A stretch of 64,000 bases of DNA from Sphingomonas sp. (lineage in GTDB: Bacteria > Pseudomonadota > Alphaproteobacteria > Sphingomonadales > Sphingomonadaceae), in NCBI GenBank assembly GCA_017849555.1, contig JAFIGU010000081.1:1-64000 (forward strand), written 5' to 3'. Each line of letters begins with the position of its first letter. Position 1 is the first letter of the stretch. Position numbers and translations under genes: made by a program. This document shows, piece after piece, positions 23,995-31,919 of the stretch. The notes under the pieces were generated by a model. It worked only from the letters and a program-made list of their open reading frames with translations. It was not told the DNA's origin and searched no databases.

Positions 23995-24795
23995 CTAGCC
24001 GCGGCGGAAAATGATCGGAAACCAGTCTTCGCGCAACCTTTCGCCCGCCGACATGCCATGCCCCGGATAGGGGGGCGAGGTGCGGCCCGGCCGTTCGACA
24101 TAACGCGCATCGTCGCCGACGAAGCGCAGCGAAAAGGCCCGCCGCCGCGTCGCGGTATCGTTTCCGCGTGCGCCGTGGAGCGTCATATAATTGAACGCGA
24201 CCGCATCGCCCGGCGCCATTTCCCATTCGCGGATGTCCATTCCCGCCGCATCGGGATCGGGCACCGGCATATAGGCATCGTCGCCGGCGTAGAAATTCTC
24301 ATCCGACAGCCAGCGCGTCGGCAGCACCGGCTTGGGCCAGCGATGCGATCCCGCCACGCAGCGCAGCGACGCCTCGCGCACCGGATCGAGCGGCGACCAG
24401 AAGCTCACCGTCTGCTGCCCCTCGACGAAATAATAAGGACCGTCCTGGTGCCAGGGCGTCGGCTTGGCGGTGCCGGGCTCCTTGACCAGCACATGATCGT
24501 GGAAGAGCTGCGCGCTATCCGACCGCATCAGATCGGCCGCCACCTCCGCCGCGGGCGATCGGCGGACCACCGCCTCGAATTCGGCGATGCGATCCCAGTT
24601 GCAATAATCGTCGAAGAAGCGGCCGCGTTCGCCGGGCTTGAGGTTCTCCGCGGCATAAGGGCCGGGCTCGGCCATGTTGCGCGCGACGCCGGCGCGCAGC
24701 GTCTCGACATGATCGCGAAACAGCCCGCGCACCAGCACGACGCCGTCGCGCTGAAAGGCCTCGATCTGGTCGGCGCAGAGAAGCGCGTGCGGCAT
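23995..24795 (-). CDS. Phytanoyl-CoA dioxygenase (PhyH) family oxygenase
   Basis: A 266-residue Fe(II)/2-oxoglutarate oxygenase. Metal ligands are visible in TPWHQDGPYYF (HxD) and in the distal His of FNYMTLHGARGND, with a 2-oxoglutarate-binding Arg soon after (RRAFSLRF). PhyH enzymes hydroxylate branched acyl-CoAs at the alpha carbon, although many bacterial members act on other hydrophobic substrates. It is separated from the ligase by about 220 bases but lies in the same direction and shares the divergent promoter region with the LysR gene, so LysR control is likely. In a sterol-like pathway it could open or hydroxylate the side chain. Confidence 0.88.
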   Translation of the reverse strand: MPHALLCADQIEAFQRDGVVLVRGLFRDHVETLRAGVARNMAEPGPYAAENLKPGERGRFFDDYCNWDRIAEFEAVVRRSPAAEVAADLMRSDSAQLFHDHVLVKEPGTAKPTPWHQDGPYYFVEGQQTVSFWSPLDPVREASLRCVAGSHRWPKPVLPTRWLSDENFYAGDDAYMPVPDPDAAGMDIREWEMAPGDAVAFNYMTLHGARGNDTATRRRAFSLRFVGDDARYVERPGRTSPPYPGHGMSAGERLREDWFPIIFRRG

Positions 24796-24841
24796 GAGCT
24801 GATCCCTCCGGTTTGCGAGCGCCAGCAGAAACCCGATCTAT

Positions 24842-24868
24842 ATTAGTTTCAAATAATAAGTATCTAAT
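24842..24868. promoter_or_regulatory. Dyad ATTAG-N17-CTAAT between phyH-like and lysR genes
   Basis: This AT-rich 27-base dyad sits in the 87-base gap between divergent genes. It is much richer in A+T than its surroundings and ends 14 bases before the LysR start, a place where LysR-type regulators usually bind. The half-sites are short, so the assignment is tentative. Confidence 0.35.
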
Positions 24869-24882
24869 CTACTGTTAGCTTG

Positions 24883-25791
24883 ATGCTATATCTGACACTC
24901 CGCCAGCTCGAATATGTATCGGCGGTGGCGCGCGCCGGCAGCCTTTCCGCAGCGGCGGCGCAACTGAATGTCTCGCAACCGTCGCTGTCGGTCGCGTTGA
25001 CGCAGGTCGAGCGGCGACTGGGGCAGAAGCTCTTCATCCGCCGCCGCGGCGCGCCGGTCGAACTGACCGGGTTCGGCAAGGACTATCTGGCGCAGGCCGA
25101 GGAGCTCCTGTCGCTCGCGCGCCAGCTCGACGATCCGACGCGTGCGCCGCGCGCCGCTGCGGGCCGGCTGACGCTGGGATTGTTCGACGATCTCGCGCCG
25201 CTTCACATCGGCCACCTGCTGTCGGTGTTGCGCGCGGCGCTGCCGGGCGTCGACATCCGCTATCGCATCGCGGACCTCGAAACGCTCGCGCGCGATATGC
25301 TGCAGGGGCGCGTCGATCTGTCGGTGACGTTCGGTCTCGGTCTCGATGCCAGCTTCGCGCGCACGCGGCTGGCGTCGGTGCGGCCGTGCGCGGTGATGAG
25401 CGTCGACGATCCGCTCGCGCATTTGCCCGCGGTCGAGCTCGCGGCGGTCGGCACGCGCCCGCTGATCCTGTTCGAAGAGGGGTTGTCGGTGCGCCACATG
25501 CTCGGGCTGTTCCGGCGGGTCGGTGCCGAGCCGCTCGTCCGCCACCGCGTCGCGGCGCTCGAGGTGATGCGCAGCCTCGCGGCGCATGGCGAGGGCATCG
25601 GCATCACCTATTCGGGACCAGAAAGCCGCCACGCTTATGACGGAACCCCGCTCGCCAGCGTGCCGATCGCGGATGACCTGGCATGCGAGCCGGTGATCCT
25701 CGCGCGGTCGCTCGACGCTGCGAGGAGCGCCGTCGTCGAGGCGGCGTCCGAGGCGATCCTCGCCGCCGCCGAGATCTCACCGATCGGGTAG
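24883..25791 (+). CDS. LysR-family transcriptional regulator
   Basis: A 302-residue LysR regulator. The N-terminal helix-turn-helix is clear (LRQLEYVSAVARAGSLSAAA, then LNVSQPSLSVALTQVERRLG), followed by the effector-binding domain (LTLGLFDDLAPLHIGHLLSV). The ATG at 24883 is used; a TTG directly before it is also in frame. It is divergent from the PhyH dioxygenase gene that heads the acyl-CoA catabolic operon and so is the probable activator of that operon, with an acid or CoA ester as inducer. Confidence 0.92.
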   Translation: MLYLTLRQLEYVSAVARAGSLSAAAAQLNVSQPSLSVALTQVERRLGQKLFIRRRGAPVELTGFGKDYLAQAEELLSLARQLDDPTRAPRAAAGRLTLGLFDDLAPLHIGHLLSVLRAALPGVDIRYRIADLETLARDMLQGRVDLSVTFGLGLDASFARTRLASVRPCAVMSVDDPLAHLPAVELAAVGTRPLILFEEGLSVRHMLGLFRRVGAEPLVRHRVAALEVMRSLAAHGEGIGITYSGPESRHAYDGTPLASVPIADDLACEPVILARSLDAARSAVVEAASEAILAAAEISPIG

Positions 25792-25800
25792 AAGCTCCCG

Positions 25801-26223
25801 CTATGCCGCGAAGAAATTAGGAAAACGGCGCAGCACCTCGCCGATTTCATTGTCGGAGATGTTGAACTCGAACCCCTCATCATCGCCGCGGCGGCGATAG
25901 CCATAGACGTTGGTCCACGACCAGCCCGGGGTGTCGTCGACCGGAAACAGCTGCCACGTCACATGGCACAAAGCCGAATCCGTCGAGACCGGGACGACCT
26001 TGAAATCGGCCATGCGGATGTCCGACCCGACCCCCACGCGATCGAAGCGCGCGACCTGCTCGCCGCACGCGACATCGGCGGTCGCGCGATCGGCGAAGCT
26101 GTGGATCTGGCCGAAGGTGAAAGACGTATAAGGATAGAGATAATGCCCCGCGAGTGCCGGCCCGTCGCGCCGCAGCATCGCCTCGCCATAACTGCGGCAC
26201 CACGCCTCCGCGCCTTTGGTCAT
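25801..26223 (-). CDS. SnoaL/NTF2-like small protein
   Basis: A 140-residue protein. The sequence pattern (AWCRSYGEAMLRRDGPALAG, YTSFTFGQIHSFADRAT, then CHVTWQLFPVDDTPGWSW) fits the cone-shaped NTF2/SnoaL fold used by isomerases, hydratases and binding proteins. The Met at 26223 is chosen because upstream open frame runs into a repeat element. It converges on the LysR gene with a 9-base gap. Steroid isomerases share this fold, but no catalytic pair is identifiable. Confidence 0.65.
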   Translation of the reverse strand: MTKGAEAWCRSYGEAMLRRDGPALAGHYLYPYTSFTFGQIHSFADRATADVACGEQVARFDRVGVGSDIRMADFKVVPVSTDSALCHVTWQLFPVDDTPGWSWTNVYGYRRRGDDEGFEFNISDNEIGEVLRRFPNFFAA

Positions 26224-26270
26224 CCTTGCTCTCCCATCCAGATCGTTGCGTAAATTGAAATTACCTCTCC

Positions 26271-26348
26271 CCGTTCGGGCTGAGCTTGTCGAAGCCCTGC
26301 CCTTTCTTCGGAAGAAGTGCAGCCCTTCGACAAGCTCAGGGCGAACGG
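26271..26348. repeat. 78-bp palindromic repeat, family C
   Basis: Arms CCGTTCGGGCTGAGCTTGTC and GACAAGCTCAGGGCGAACGG with a short inner CTTTCTTC/GAAGAAG stem. A second copy lies at 30121-30202 and a decayed one near 12321-12377. Typical of sphingomonad intergenic hairpins; it separates two minus-strand genes here. Confidence 0.65.
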
Positions 26349-26385
26349 GAGCTAACGCAGGTGTCGTGTCCCAATCATCGGACAA

Positions 26386-27219
26386 TCACCCCTTGAATTC
26401 CTGGAACACCCAGTCCCAATAACCCGGCGCCGGGCCGTCCTCGAACCCGAACTCGGCGCGGATATCGGATAGCTGGCGATCGAGATGATCCTCCCAGCGG
26501 ATCATGAACAAGGGCTTCTTCTGCTTGGCCCCCAGCGCATAGCCGCGGCTCAGCCCCTCGAGCAAAGCCGGCAAGGTCCTGGGATAATGCAGCCCCGATC
26601 GGCTGAGCGAGGTCGACATCAGCACCACGCCATAGAGGTTCAGCTCATGCGCGAACTCGGTCGAGAAATAATTGGCATTGGCCATCGTATTGGCGGCGAT
26701 CAGCGCGATCTCGCCGACCTGGCTCGGGCACAGCCCGGTGACCATATGCTCGATATCGTGGTTCTGCGCGCGGCGCTTGACGAGGAATTCGTAATCGTCG
26801 CGCGGCTCGCCTTTGTAGAGGAAATCGATCTCATAGCCGCTGTCGGCGATGAACGCGTGGATCCGCGCGCCCAATGTCCCGGGGGCGCAATGCGCCACCT
26901 GCTCGGCGGTGAAATTGGAGGTGAAACGCTCGTCGAGCCACGCGGCGAATTCGGGGAGCCGTTCGCGCTCGGCGGCGAGCAAGGCGGCGGTGCGCGCCGG
27001 ATCGACCACCTCGCCCATCGCGCGCGACAAGGTGGGGATCAGATAGGCGTCGGGCAGATCATGCCCGTCGCGCTTGAGCCCCATTTGCGCATAGACGTCG
27101 CGGAACAGCGGGCTGTTGAGATATTTCGAATTGCTGATCAGCACGCTCGACGTCGCCGGCTCGGCGGCGCCCATCAGATAGGCGGCTTCGCCCGCCGCGA
27201 GGCTCGTATCGGCTTTCAT
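26386..27219 (-). CDS. Coq4-family protein
   Basis: A 277-residue protein with the Coq4 signature in AQNHDIEHMVTGLCPSQVGE (HDxxH...GE, near residues 150-170), the metal-binding motif of this helical family. Eukaryotic Coq4 organises ubiquinone synthesis and removes C1 substituents; bacterial Coq4-like proteins outside ubiquinone operons are poorly characterised. No other ubiquinone gene is nearby. It is the last of four minus-strand genes starting with an amidohydrolase, so a role in substrate binding or a decarboxylation-type step of that pathway is possible. Confidence 0.8.
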   Translation of the reverse strand: MKADTSLAAGEAAYLMGAAEPATSSVLISNSKYLNSPLFRDVYAQMGLKRDGHDLPDAYLIPTLSRAMGEVVDPARTAALLAAERERLPEFAAWLDERFTSNFTAEQVAHCAPGTLGARIHAFIADSGYEIDFLYKGEPRDDYEFLVKRRAQNHDIEHMVTGLCPSQVGEIALIAANTMANANYFSTEFAHELNLYGVVLMSTSLSRSGLHYPRTLPALLEGLSRGYALGAKQKKPLFMIRWEDHLDRQLSDIRAEFGFEDGPAPGYWDWVFQEFKG

Positions 27220-27222
27220 CGC

Positions 27223-27465
27223 TTACTCTCCCTTGTTCGCCCAGCCGGTGAACGGCGGGTCGGCGACATCGAGCACCGCCCAGCTCCGCCCGATCAGGTC
27301 GAGCGCATTGGAGACCCCGGCGCGCGCCATCACGCGGCGCATCCCCTCCGCCTCGATCTGGACGTTCGATCGCCCGCCGTTGGCGAAGCGCAACGTCACC
27401 ACCAAAGCGGCTTCCCCGTCATGCGTCGGGGTGAGCCGCACGCTTTCGATCCGCGCGTCGTTCAT
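27223..27465 (-). CDS. Conserved small protein of unknown function
   Basis: An 80-residue protein without signal or membrane segment. It consists of beta-strand-like segments (RIESVRLTPTHDGEAALVVT, RSNVQIEAEGMRRVMARAG) and a C-terminal WAVLDVADPPFTGWANKGE. No family is recognised. It sits 3 bases before the Coq4-like gene and 13 bases after the 71-residue gene, so it is a constant part of this operon. Codon use is like that of its neighbours, which supports a real gene. Confidence 0.6.
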   Translation of the reverse strand: MNDARIESVRLTPTHDGEAALVVTLRFANGGRSNVQIEAEGMRRVMARAGVSNALDLIGRSWAVLDVADPPFTGWANKGE

Positions 27466-27478
27466 CGCGCGGCGTCGG

Positions 27479-27694
27479 TCACGCCGCGACCGCGCGCGGC
27501 GGCTCGACGAAGACGATATCCGACGGGGTGATCACCGACACCGGGCGAAAGACGAGATGGAGGTTCCAGCTCTTAAGCTGCTCGATCGCCGCCTCGGCCG
27601 GCTCGTCCGGCAGCACGCGCGCGGCGATCGCCGGCCAGTCGTCGCCGCTCTCCGGCTGGATGAAGCGACGGATGGGGGCGAGGTTGGTGCTCAT
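27479..27694 (-). CDS. Small protein with LysM/tail-X-like pattern
   Basis: A 71-residue protein. Its core, DDWPAIAARVLPDEPAEAAI, then LKSWNLHLVFRP and ITPSDIVFVEPP, has the spacing of LysM or phage tail-X-like domains (W-x-x-I-A-x-R ... L-x-x-W-N ... L-x-P-x-D-x-x-x-V-x-P). There is no export signal, so peptidoglycan binding is unlikely. It overlaps the upstream amidohydrolase stop by 4 bases (ATGA). The function in this operon is unknown. Confidence 0.6.
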   Translation of the reverse strand: MSTNLAPIRRFIQPESGDDWPAIAARVLPDEPAEAAIEQLKSWNLHLVFRPVSVITPSDIVFVEPPRAVAA

Positions 27695-29382
27695 GCCGCG
27701 ATCCTTTCCGCGATGACGCCGGCCCGCGCGGAGGCGTAGCCCGCGTCCTGGCTATAGGCGAGCGCGCCGTTGACGAACACGCGATCGACGCCGCTCGCGC
27801 GGCGGATGTAGCGGAAGCCGTCCGCCGGGAGATCCTCGACCGGTATCTCGGGGCCACGGTCGATCGTCTCGGCGTCGAACACCACGACATCCGCGGCATA
27901 GCCCGGCCGCAGCAGCCCGCGCTGGCGGAGGCCCCATAGCTGCGCCACGTCATGCGTCAGCTTGCGCACTGCGGTCTCCAGCGGCATCGCGTCGAAGCCG
28001 CGGACGTAACGGCTGAAGAGATAGCCGGTATCGCCATAGGTCGCGAAATTGGTGACATGCGCGCCGCCGTCGCCCGCGCCGATCCCGATCAGCGGATCGG
28101 CGAGCATCGTCGCGATCTTGGCATCGTCATTATGCCCGATCGCATCGAGCCCGAACGAGGTGGCGAGATCGTCGGCCAGCGCGATATCGATGATCGCCTC
28201 GGCGATATGGCAGCCGCGCTCGGCGGCGATGTCGCCGACGCGGCGCCCGATCAGCGCGGGGTCGGGGGTGCCCATCCGTTTCACGTAGGAATCGGCGAAA
28301 TCGATCTGCAGACCGATCGGCATCATGAAATGATCCATCTCCGCCGCCAGCGCCGCGCGCCGCTCGGGATCGCGCAGCTGGGCGAGCTTCTCCGCGTGCG
28401 GCAGCAGCGTCATCGCCCACCAGCCCGGCAGGGTCGCGAAGGTCGACATCGGCGCGCCGAGATCGAACGACAGATCGATCGGGCGGGTCTGCATCTGCGG
28501 CACGACGCGCGCGCCATGCGCGGTCTGCAACCGGACGCGATCGAGCGCGATCCCGACCAGTTCGGGCGCGGCATTGCTGTCGAACAAGGGCGAGAAGGTC
28601 GTCGCGATCTTGTGCTTGCGCGACAGATCGGCGAGCAGGTCGATCCGCGCGCAGAGCAGGTCGGCGTCCCAGAATTCGGGGACAATCTGGAGGATGCCGC
28701 CCTTTTCGCCCAGCGTCGCGCACAGCGCGTCGAGCTCCTTCGGCTCGGCGAGCCGCGCGGGCACCGGGCGCAGTTCGTGATCGATGTCGACCCACGATCC
28801 GCTCATCCCGACCGCGCCGGCATCGAGGCATTCGGCGAGCAGCCGCTGCATCTCGGCGATTTCGGCATCGGTCGCGGCGCGTTCGCGCGCGTCGAGCCCC
28901 ATCACCCACAGCCGCACCAGGCTATGCCCGACGAGTGGCGCGACATTGACGCCGAGCCCGGCGCGGATCGCGGCGAGATAATCGGCGAAGCTCTCCCACG
29001 TCCAGGTCAGCCCGGCGTCGAACGCATTCTTGGGCATTTCCTCGATCTTGCGAAACGTCGCCCCGAGCAGATCGCGGTGCTCGGCGCGCAGCGGGGCGAG
29101 ACTGAGCGAGCAATTGCCCGGCATCACCGTCGTCACGCCATGTTCGAGCGACGGCTGCGCCAGCCCGTCCCACACCAATTGCGCGTCATAATGGGTATGC
29201 GGATCGATGAACCCCGGCGCGATTACCCGACCGCCGGCGTCGACCGTCTCGCGCGCCTCGCCCGAAACCTCGCCGACCGCGACGATCCGCCCGTCGCGCA
29301 CCCCGACATCGCCGCGATAGGCCGGCGCGCCGCTGCCGTCGCAGATCAGCCCGTTGCGAATCACCAGATCGAGCATCGCCAT
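27691..29382 (-). CDS. D-aminoacylase-like amidohydrolase (N-acyl-D-amino-acid deacylase family)
   Basis: A 563-residue metal-dependent hydrolase of the amidohydrolase superfamily. The first metal motif is GFIDPHTHYDAQLVWDG, followed by GVTTVMPGNCSLSLAP with the bridging Cys typical of D-aminoacylases, then GHNDDAKIATML and IGAGDGGAHVTNFATYG near the C-terminal Asp. The enzyme cleaves an amide or cyclic amide; many family members near catabolic genes have unknown substrates. It is first in a four-gene operon ending with Coq4 and faces a TetR gene. The Met two codons later (29376) is an alternative start. Confidence 0.87.
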   Translation of the reverse strand: MAMLDLVIRNGLICDGSGAPAYRGDVGVRDGRIVAVGEVSGEARETVDAGGRVIAPGFIDPHTHYDAQLVWDGLAQPSLEHGVTTVMPGNCSLSLAPLRAEHRDLLGATFRKIEEMPKNAFDAGLTWTWESFADYLAAIRAGLGVNVAPLVGHSLVRLWVMGLDARERAATDAEIAEMQRLLAECLDAGAVGMSGSWVDIDHELRPVPARLAEPKELDALCATLGEKGGILQIVPEFWDADLLCARIDLLADLSRKHKIATTFSPLFDSNAAPELVGIALDRVRLQTAHGARVVPQMQTRPIDLSFDLGAPMSTFATLPGWWAMTLLPHAEKLAQLRDPERRAALAAEMDHFMMPIGLQIDFADSYVKRMGTPDPALIGRRVGDIAAERGCHIAEAIIDIALADDLATSFGLDAIGHNDDAKIATMLADPLIGIGAGDGGAHVTNFATYGDTGYLFSRYVRGFDAMPLETAVRKLTHDVAQLWGLRQRGLLRPGYAADVVVFDAETIDRGPEIPVEDLPADGFRYIRRASGVDRVFVNGALAYSQDAGYASARAGVIAERIAA

Positions 29383-29509
29383 CTCTCCTGCCGGCCGCCG
29401 CCTCCGCGGTGTGCCCTGTCAGTATTTAGGTACAGAGTGTCCCGTAAAAAATCAAGCCGCACATGTTGCCGGCTGGACTTGGCGCGCACCCCCGTGCCAC
29501 CGTGGCGCG

Positions 29510-30100
29510 ATGAAGCAGGCGACGGGCCGGGGGCGACCACGCGACGCGGAGATCGACCGCAAGATTCTCGATGCGGCGCGCACGCTGCTCGCCGAGGGCG
29601 GCTATCGCGCGCTGGCGTTCGACAGCATCTCGCAGATGACCGACATCCCGCGCTCGATGATCTATCGCCGCTGGCCGACCAAGGCGCATCTCGCCAATGA
29701 GATCTCGACCGGCGGGGATGACGGCCTGCCCGACGTGATCGACGCCGAGGGGCTCGACGCACAGGTGCTCGCGCTGGTCCATCAGGTGTTCGATCGCTAT
29801 CGCCGCCCCGATATCGCCGCCGCCGCGATCGGGGTGATCGCCGCGACGCAGGGCGACCGCACGGTGCAGGACGAGCTTGGGGCCAAGGCCGAGACCGTCG
29901 CGCGCGGCGAATTGAGCGCGATCGTCGCGCGCGGCAAGGCGGCGGGGCTGATCGATCCGGCGAGCTCGGCCGATACGTTGTTCGACATGATCGTCGGGAC
30001 GCTGATCTATCGCGCCTTGTTCAGCATGAAGCCGATCCCGCCCGATTATGCCGAACAGGTGACGCGGATGATCGTCGACGGGCTGGCGGTGCGGCCTTAG
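29510..30100 (+). CDS. TetR-family transcriptional regulator
   Basis: A 196-residue regulator. The helix-turn-helix spans residues 11-60 (EIDRKILDAARTLLAEGGYR, then FDSISQMTDIPRSMIYRRWP). The C-terminal domain is of the TetR_C type (VARGELSAIVARGKAAGLID, then MIVGTLIYRAL). The Met at 29510 is used; open frame upstream covers the intergenic region. It is divergent from the amidohydrolase operon and is its probable repressor. A weak dyad CTGT-N12-ACAG lies in the shared gap. Confidence 0.88.
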   Translation: MKQATGRGRPRDAEIDRKILDAARTLLAEGGYRALAFDSISQMTDIPRSMIYRRWPTKAHLANEISTGGDDGLPDVIDAEGLDAQVLALVHQVFDRYRRPDIAAAAIGVIAATQGDRTVQDELGAKAETVARGELSAIVARGKAAGLIDPASSADTLFDMIVGTLIYRALFSMKPIPPDYAEQVTRMIVDGLAVRP

Positions 30101-30120
30101 CGTATATCGCCGCCCCTCCA

Positions 30121-30202
30121 CCGTTCGGACTGAGCCTGTCAAAGCCCCGCCCTTTCTTCGTCGGAAGAAGTGCAGCCCCTTCGACAGGCTCAGGGCGAAC
30201 GG
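30121..30202. terminator. Family C palindrome between convergent genes, probable bidirectional terminator
   Basis: A second copy of the 26271-26348 repeat (arms CCGTTCGGACTGAGCCTGTC and GACAGGCTCAGGGCGAACGG) fills the gap between the stops of the convergent TetR and AraC genes. Its place and strong hairpin suggest a terminator, although no T-run follows. Confidence 0.5.
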
Positions 30203-30203
30203 C

Positions 30204-31070
30204 TCATATGTTGTTCGCATGCTCCGCCGACCGATACCGCCCCGGCGCGATGCCGGTCATCCGGCGGAAGGCGAGCGAGAAGCTCGACGGGTCGGCGAAG
30301 CCGAGATCGGCGGCGATCTGCTTGATCGGCAACTGATCCGCACACAGCAAGGCCTTGGCGCGATCGAGCCGCGCTTCCTCGACGAAGGCGTGGACCGTCC
30401 GCCCGGTGCTTTGCTTGAACGCGCGCATGAAATGCCCGCGGCTGAGCCCGACGAGACCGGCTAGTTCGGGCACCTTGATCCCGCCGCTCGGCCAGTCGAA
30501 CACATATTGCTCGACGCGGCGCAATTGATGCGGCGATAGCCCCCCGCGGCAGCGCGCGCGCGGCTGCGGCTGCGGCTCGAGCAACCGGTGCAGTTCGACC
30601 GGGAGCGCCGCGGCGAGGCTGTCGATCAGGATATCGCTCGCGAACCCCGGCCGCACAGCCTCGCGCCCCAGCCGCCGCATCGATTCGGCGATCCATTCGG
30701 AGCGCAGATTGCCGCAGCGCGTCAGCCCCGCGTCATCCCACTCGCGCTCGAAACCGGCCAGCGCAGCGTGCGTGCCGACCGGAAAGGCGCAGGTGATCAT
30801 CTGATGCGGGCCGCCCGGCCCCGCCCCGCAGATCGACTGCGACGCGGGGACATAGATCAGATTGCCGATCGAGAAGGTCCGCCCCGAAGCGAGCCGGCCG
30901 ACATAGCGGCTCTCGCGCGGCCGGCGCGTCAGGATCAGCGCGAGCTGATGCTGCGACGGGCGTCGCACCTCTTCGGAAGGGGTTTCATATTCATAGGTCT
31001 GCAGCCGGACGCGCGCCATCGTGCCGGACAGCTCCGCCTCGACCTGATTTCTCGATTGGGTCGCTTCCAT
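30204..31070 (-). CDS. AraC-family transcriptional regulator
   Basis: A 288-residue regulator with a C-terminal double helix-turn-helix (VPELAGLVGLSRGHFMRAFK, then LPIKQIAADLGFADPSSFSL with the usual RRMTGIAPGRYR). The N-terminal 180 residues form a cupin-like sensing domain. The neighbouring divergent gene is a SnoaL-like protein, whose expression it may control. The ligand is unknown. Confidence 0.9.
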   Translation of the reverse strand: MEATQSRNQVEAELSGTMARVRLQTYEYETPSEEVRRPSQHQLALILTRRPRESRYVGRLASGRTFSIGNLIYVPASQSICGAGPGGPHQMITCAFPVGTHAALAGFEREWDDAGLTRCGNLRSEWIAESMRRLGREAVRPGFASDILIDSLAAALPVELHRLLEPQPQPRARCRGGLSPHQLRRVEQYVFDWPSGGIKVPELAGLVGLSRGHFMRAFKQSTGRTVHAFVEEARLDRAKALLCADQLPIKQIAADLGFADPSSFSLAFRRMTGIAPGRYRSAEHANNI

Positions 31071-31244
31071 CTTACGCCTTCCCGCTCGCGCCGCGCTCTC
31101 CTGTTCGCGCGCCTTTGGTACGCGTGACGGCGCAAATCATCAACGAATCGATTCATTCTGCCATGAATGCGCAGCTTTCCGCGGCAGACGGCGACGCGCT
31201 AAGCTGATGCGGACGGCAATAACGTTTCAGCCGGAGAGGTGAGG

Positions 31245-31799
31245 ATGAGCTACAAGATCGATCCCCGGAAACAGATCAACGCGGTCGAGGCGCGGCTTGC
31301 GGCGGGCGGCGACGACGCAGCGACCCGGCGCAACCTGCGCACGATGCTCGTGCATATGAAGGCCGAGGCGACCGCCGATTTCGACGCGCTGATGGCGACC
31401 GTTTCGCCCGATGCGGCCTATACCAGCTTCAACGTCGGGGTGGATTCGCCGCACAGCCCGCGCTCCAAGGATGCGGTCGCGGCTTATTATCGCGCGCTGG
31501 TGGAAAATCATTGCCACCAGATCGAGCATGACCTCGACCGGATCGTCGCCGATCGCGACAATATCACTACCGAGGGCGATATCCGCATCGCCTATCCCGC
31601 TGCCGCATTGCGCGCGATGGGGCATGATGTGCCGGAAGATGCGCCTTATTATCTCTACGAGGCGCGGCCGATGATCGTCTGGGGGTTCGACAACGACGGG
31701 CTGGTCAAGTGCGAGGACAGCTATGGCGCGATGGACGGCTTCGCCGGGATCGCCACGCGGCCGGTGCAGCAGAGCGAGATCTGCACGATCGCGGGGTGA
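31245..31799 (+). CDS. SnoaL/NTF2-like protein, divergent from araC-type regulator
   Basis: A 184-residue cytoplasmic protein in the NTF2-like superfamily: MKAEATADFDALMATVSPDA, VAAYYRALVENHCHQIEHDL and VWGFDNDGLVKCEDSYG have the helix-plus-curved-sheet pattern. The ATG at 31245 has GGAG 8 bases upstream; a GTG two codons before is less well placed. It may be an isomerase or hydratase of the adjoining catabolic region. No catalytic residues can be assigned with confidence. Confidence 0.7.
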   Translation: MSYKIDPRKQINAVEARLAAGGDDAATRRNLRTMLVHMKAEATADFDALMATVSPDAAYTSFNVGVDSPHSPRSKDAVAAYYRALVENHCHQIEHDLDRIVADRDNITTEGDIRIAYPAAALRAMGHDVPEDAPYYLYEARPMIVWGFDNDGLVKCEDSYGAMDGFAGIATRPVQQSEICTIAG

Positions 31800-31801
31800 G
31801 T

Positions 31802-31916
31802 CTGCCCCCTCCCCGAAAGGGAGGGGCTGGGGGTGGGTCGGTATGAGGGATACCGGTCCGCTTCCGCGCGGGCCAACCCACCCCCGCCCCCTCGCTTGTT
31901 CAAGGGAGGGGAGAAG
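31802..31916. repeat. Intergenic hairpin repeat, family D
   Basis: CCCCTCCCCGAAAGGGAGGGG forms a strong hairpin, and a larger mirror runs from GGGGGTGGGT to ACCCACCCCC and on to the CAAGGGAGGGG end. It lies between convergent SnoaL-like and aldo/keto reductase genes, where it probably terminates transcription. Confidence 0.5.
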
Positions 31917-31919
31917 AGA

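Noticed and set aside
26386..27219. LigB-type extradiol dioxygenase for the 277-residue protein
   Set aside because: The HDxxH...GE pattern is that of Coq4; LigB metal ligands and motifs were not found.
26271..30202. Repeated palindromes first considered as CRISPR-like units
   Set aside because: Only two copies far apart, no regular spacers and no cas genes in the window.
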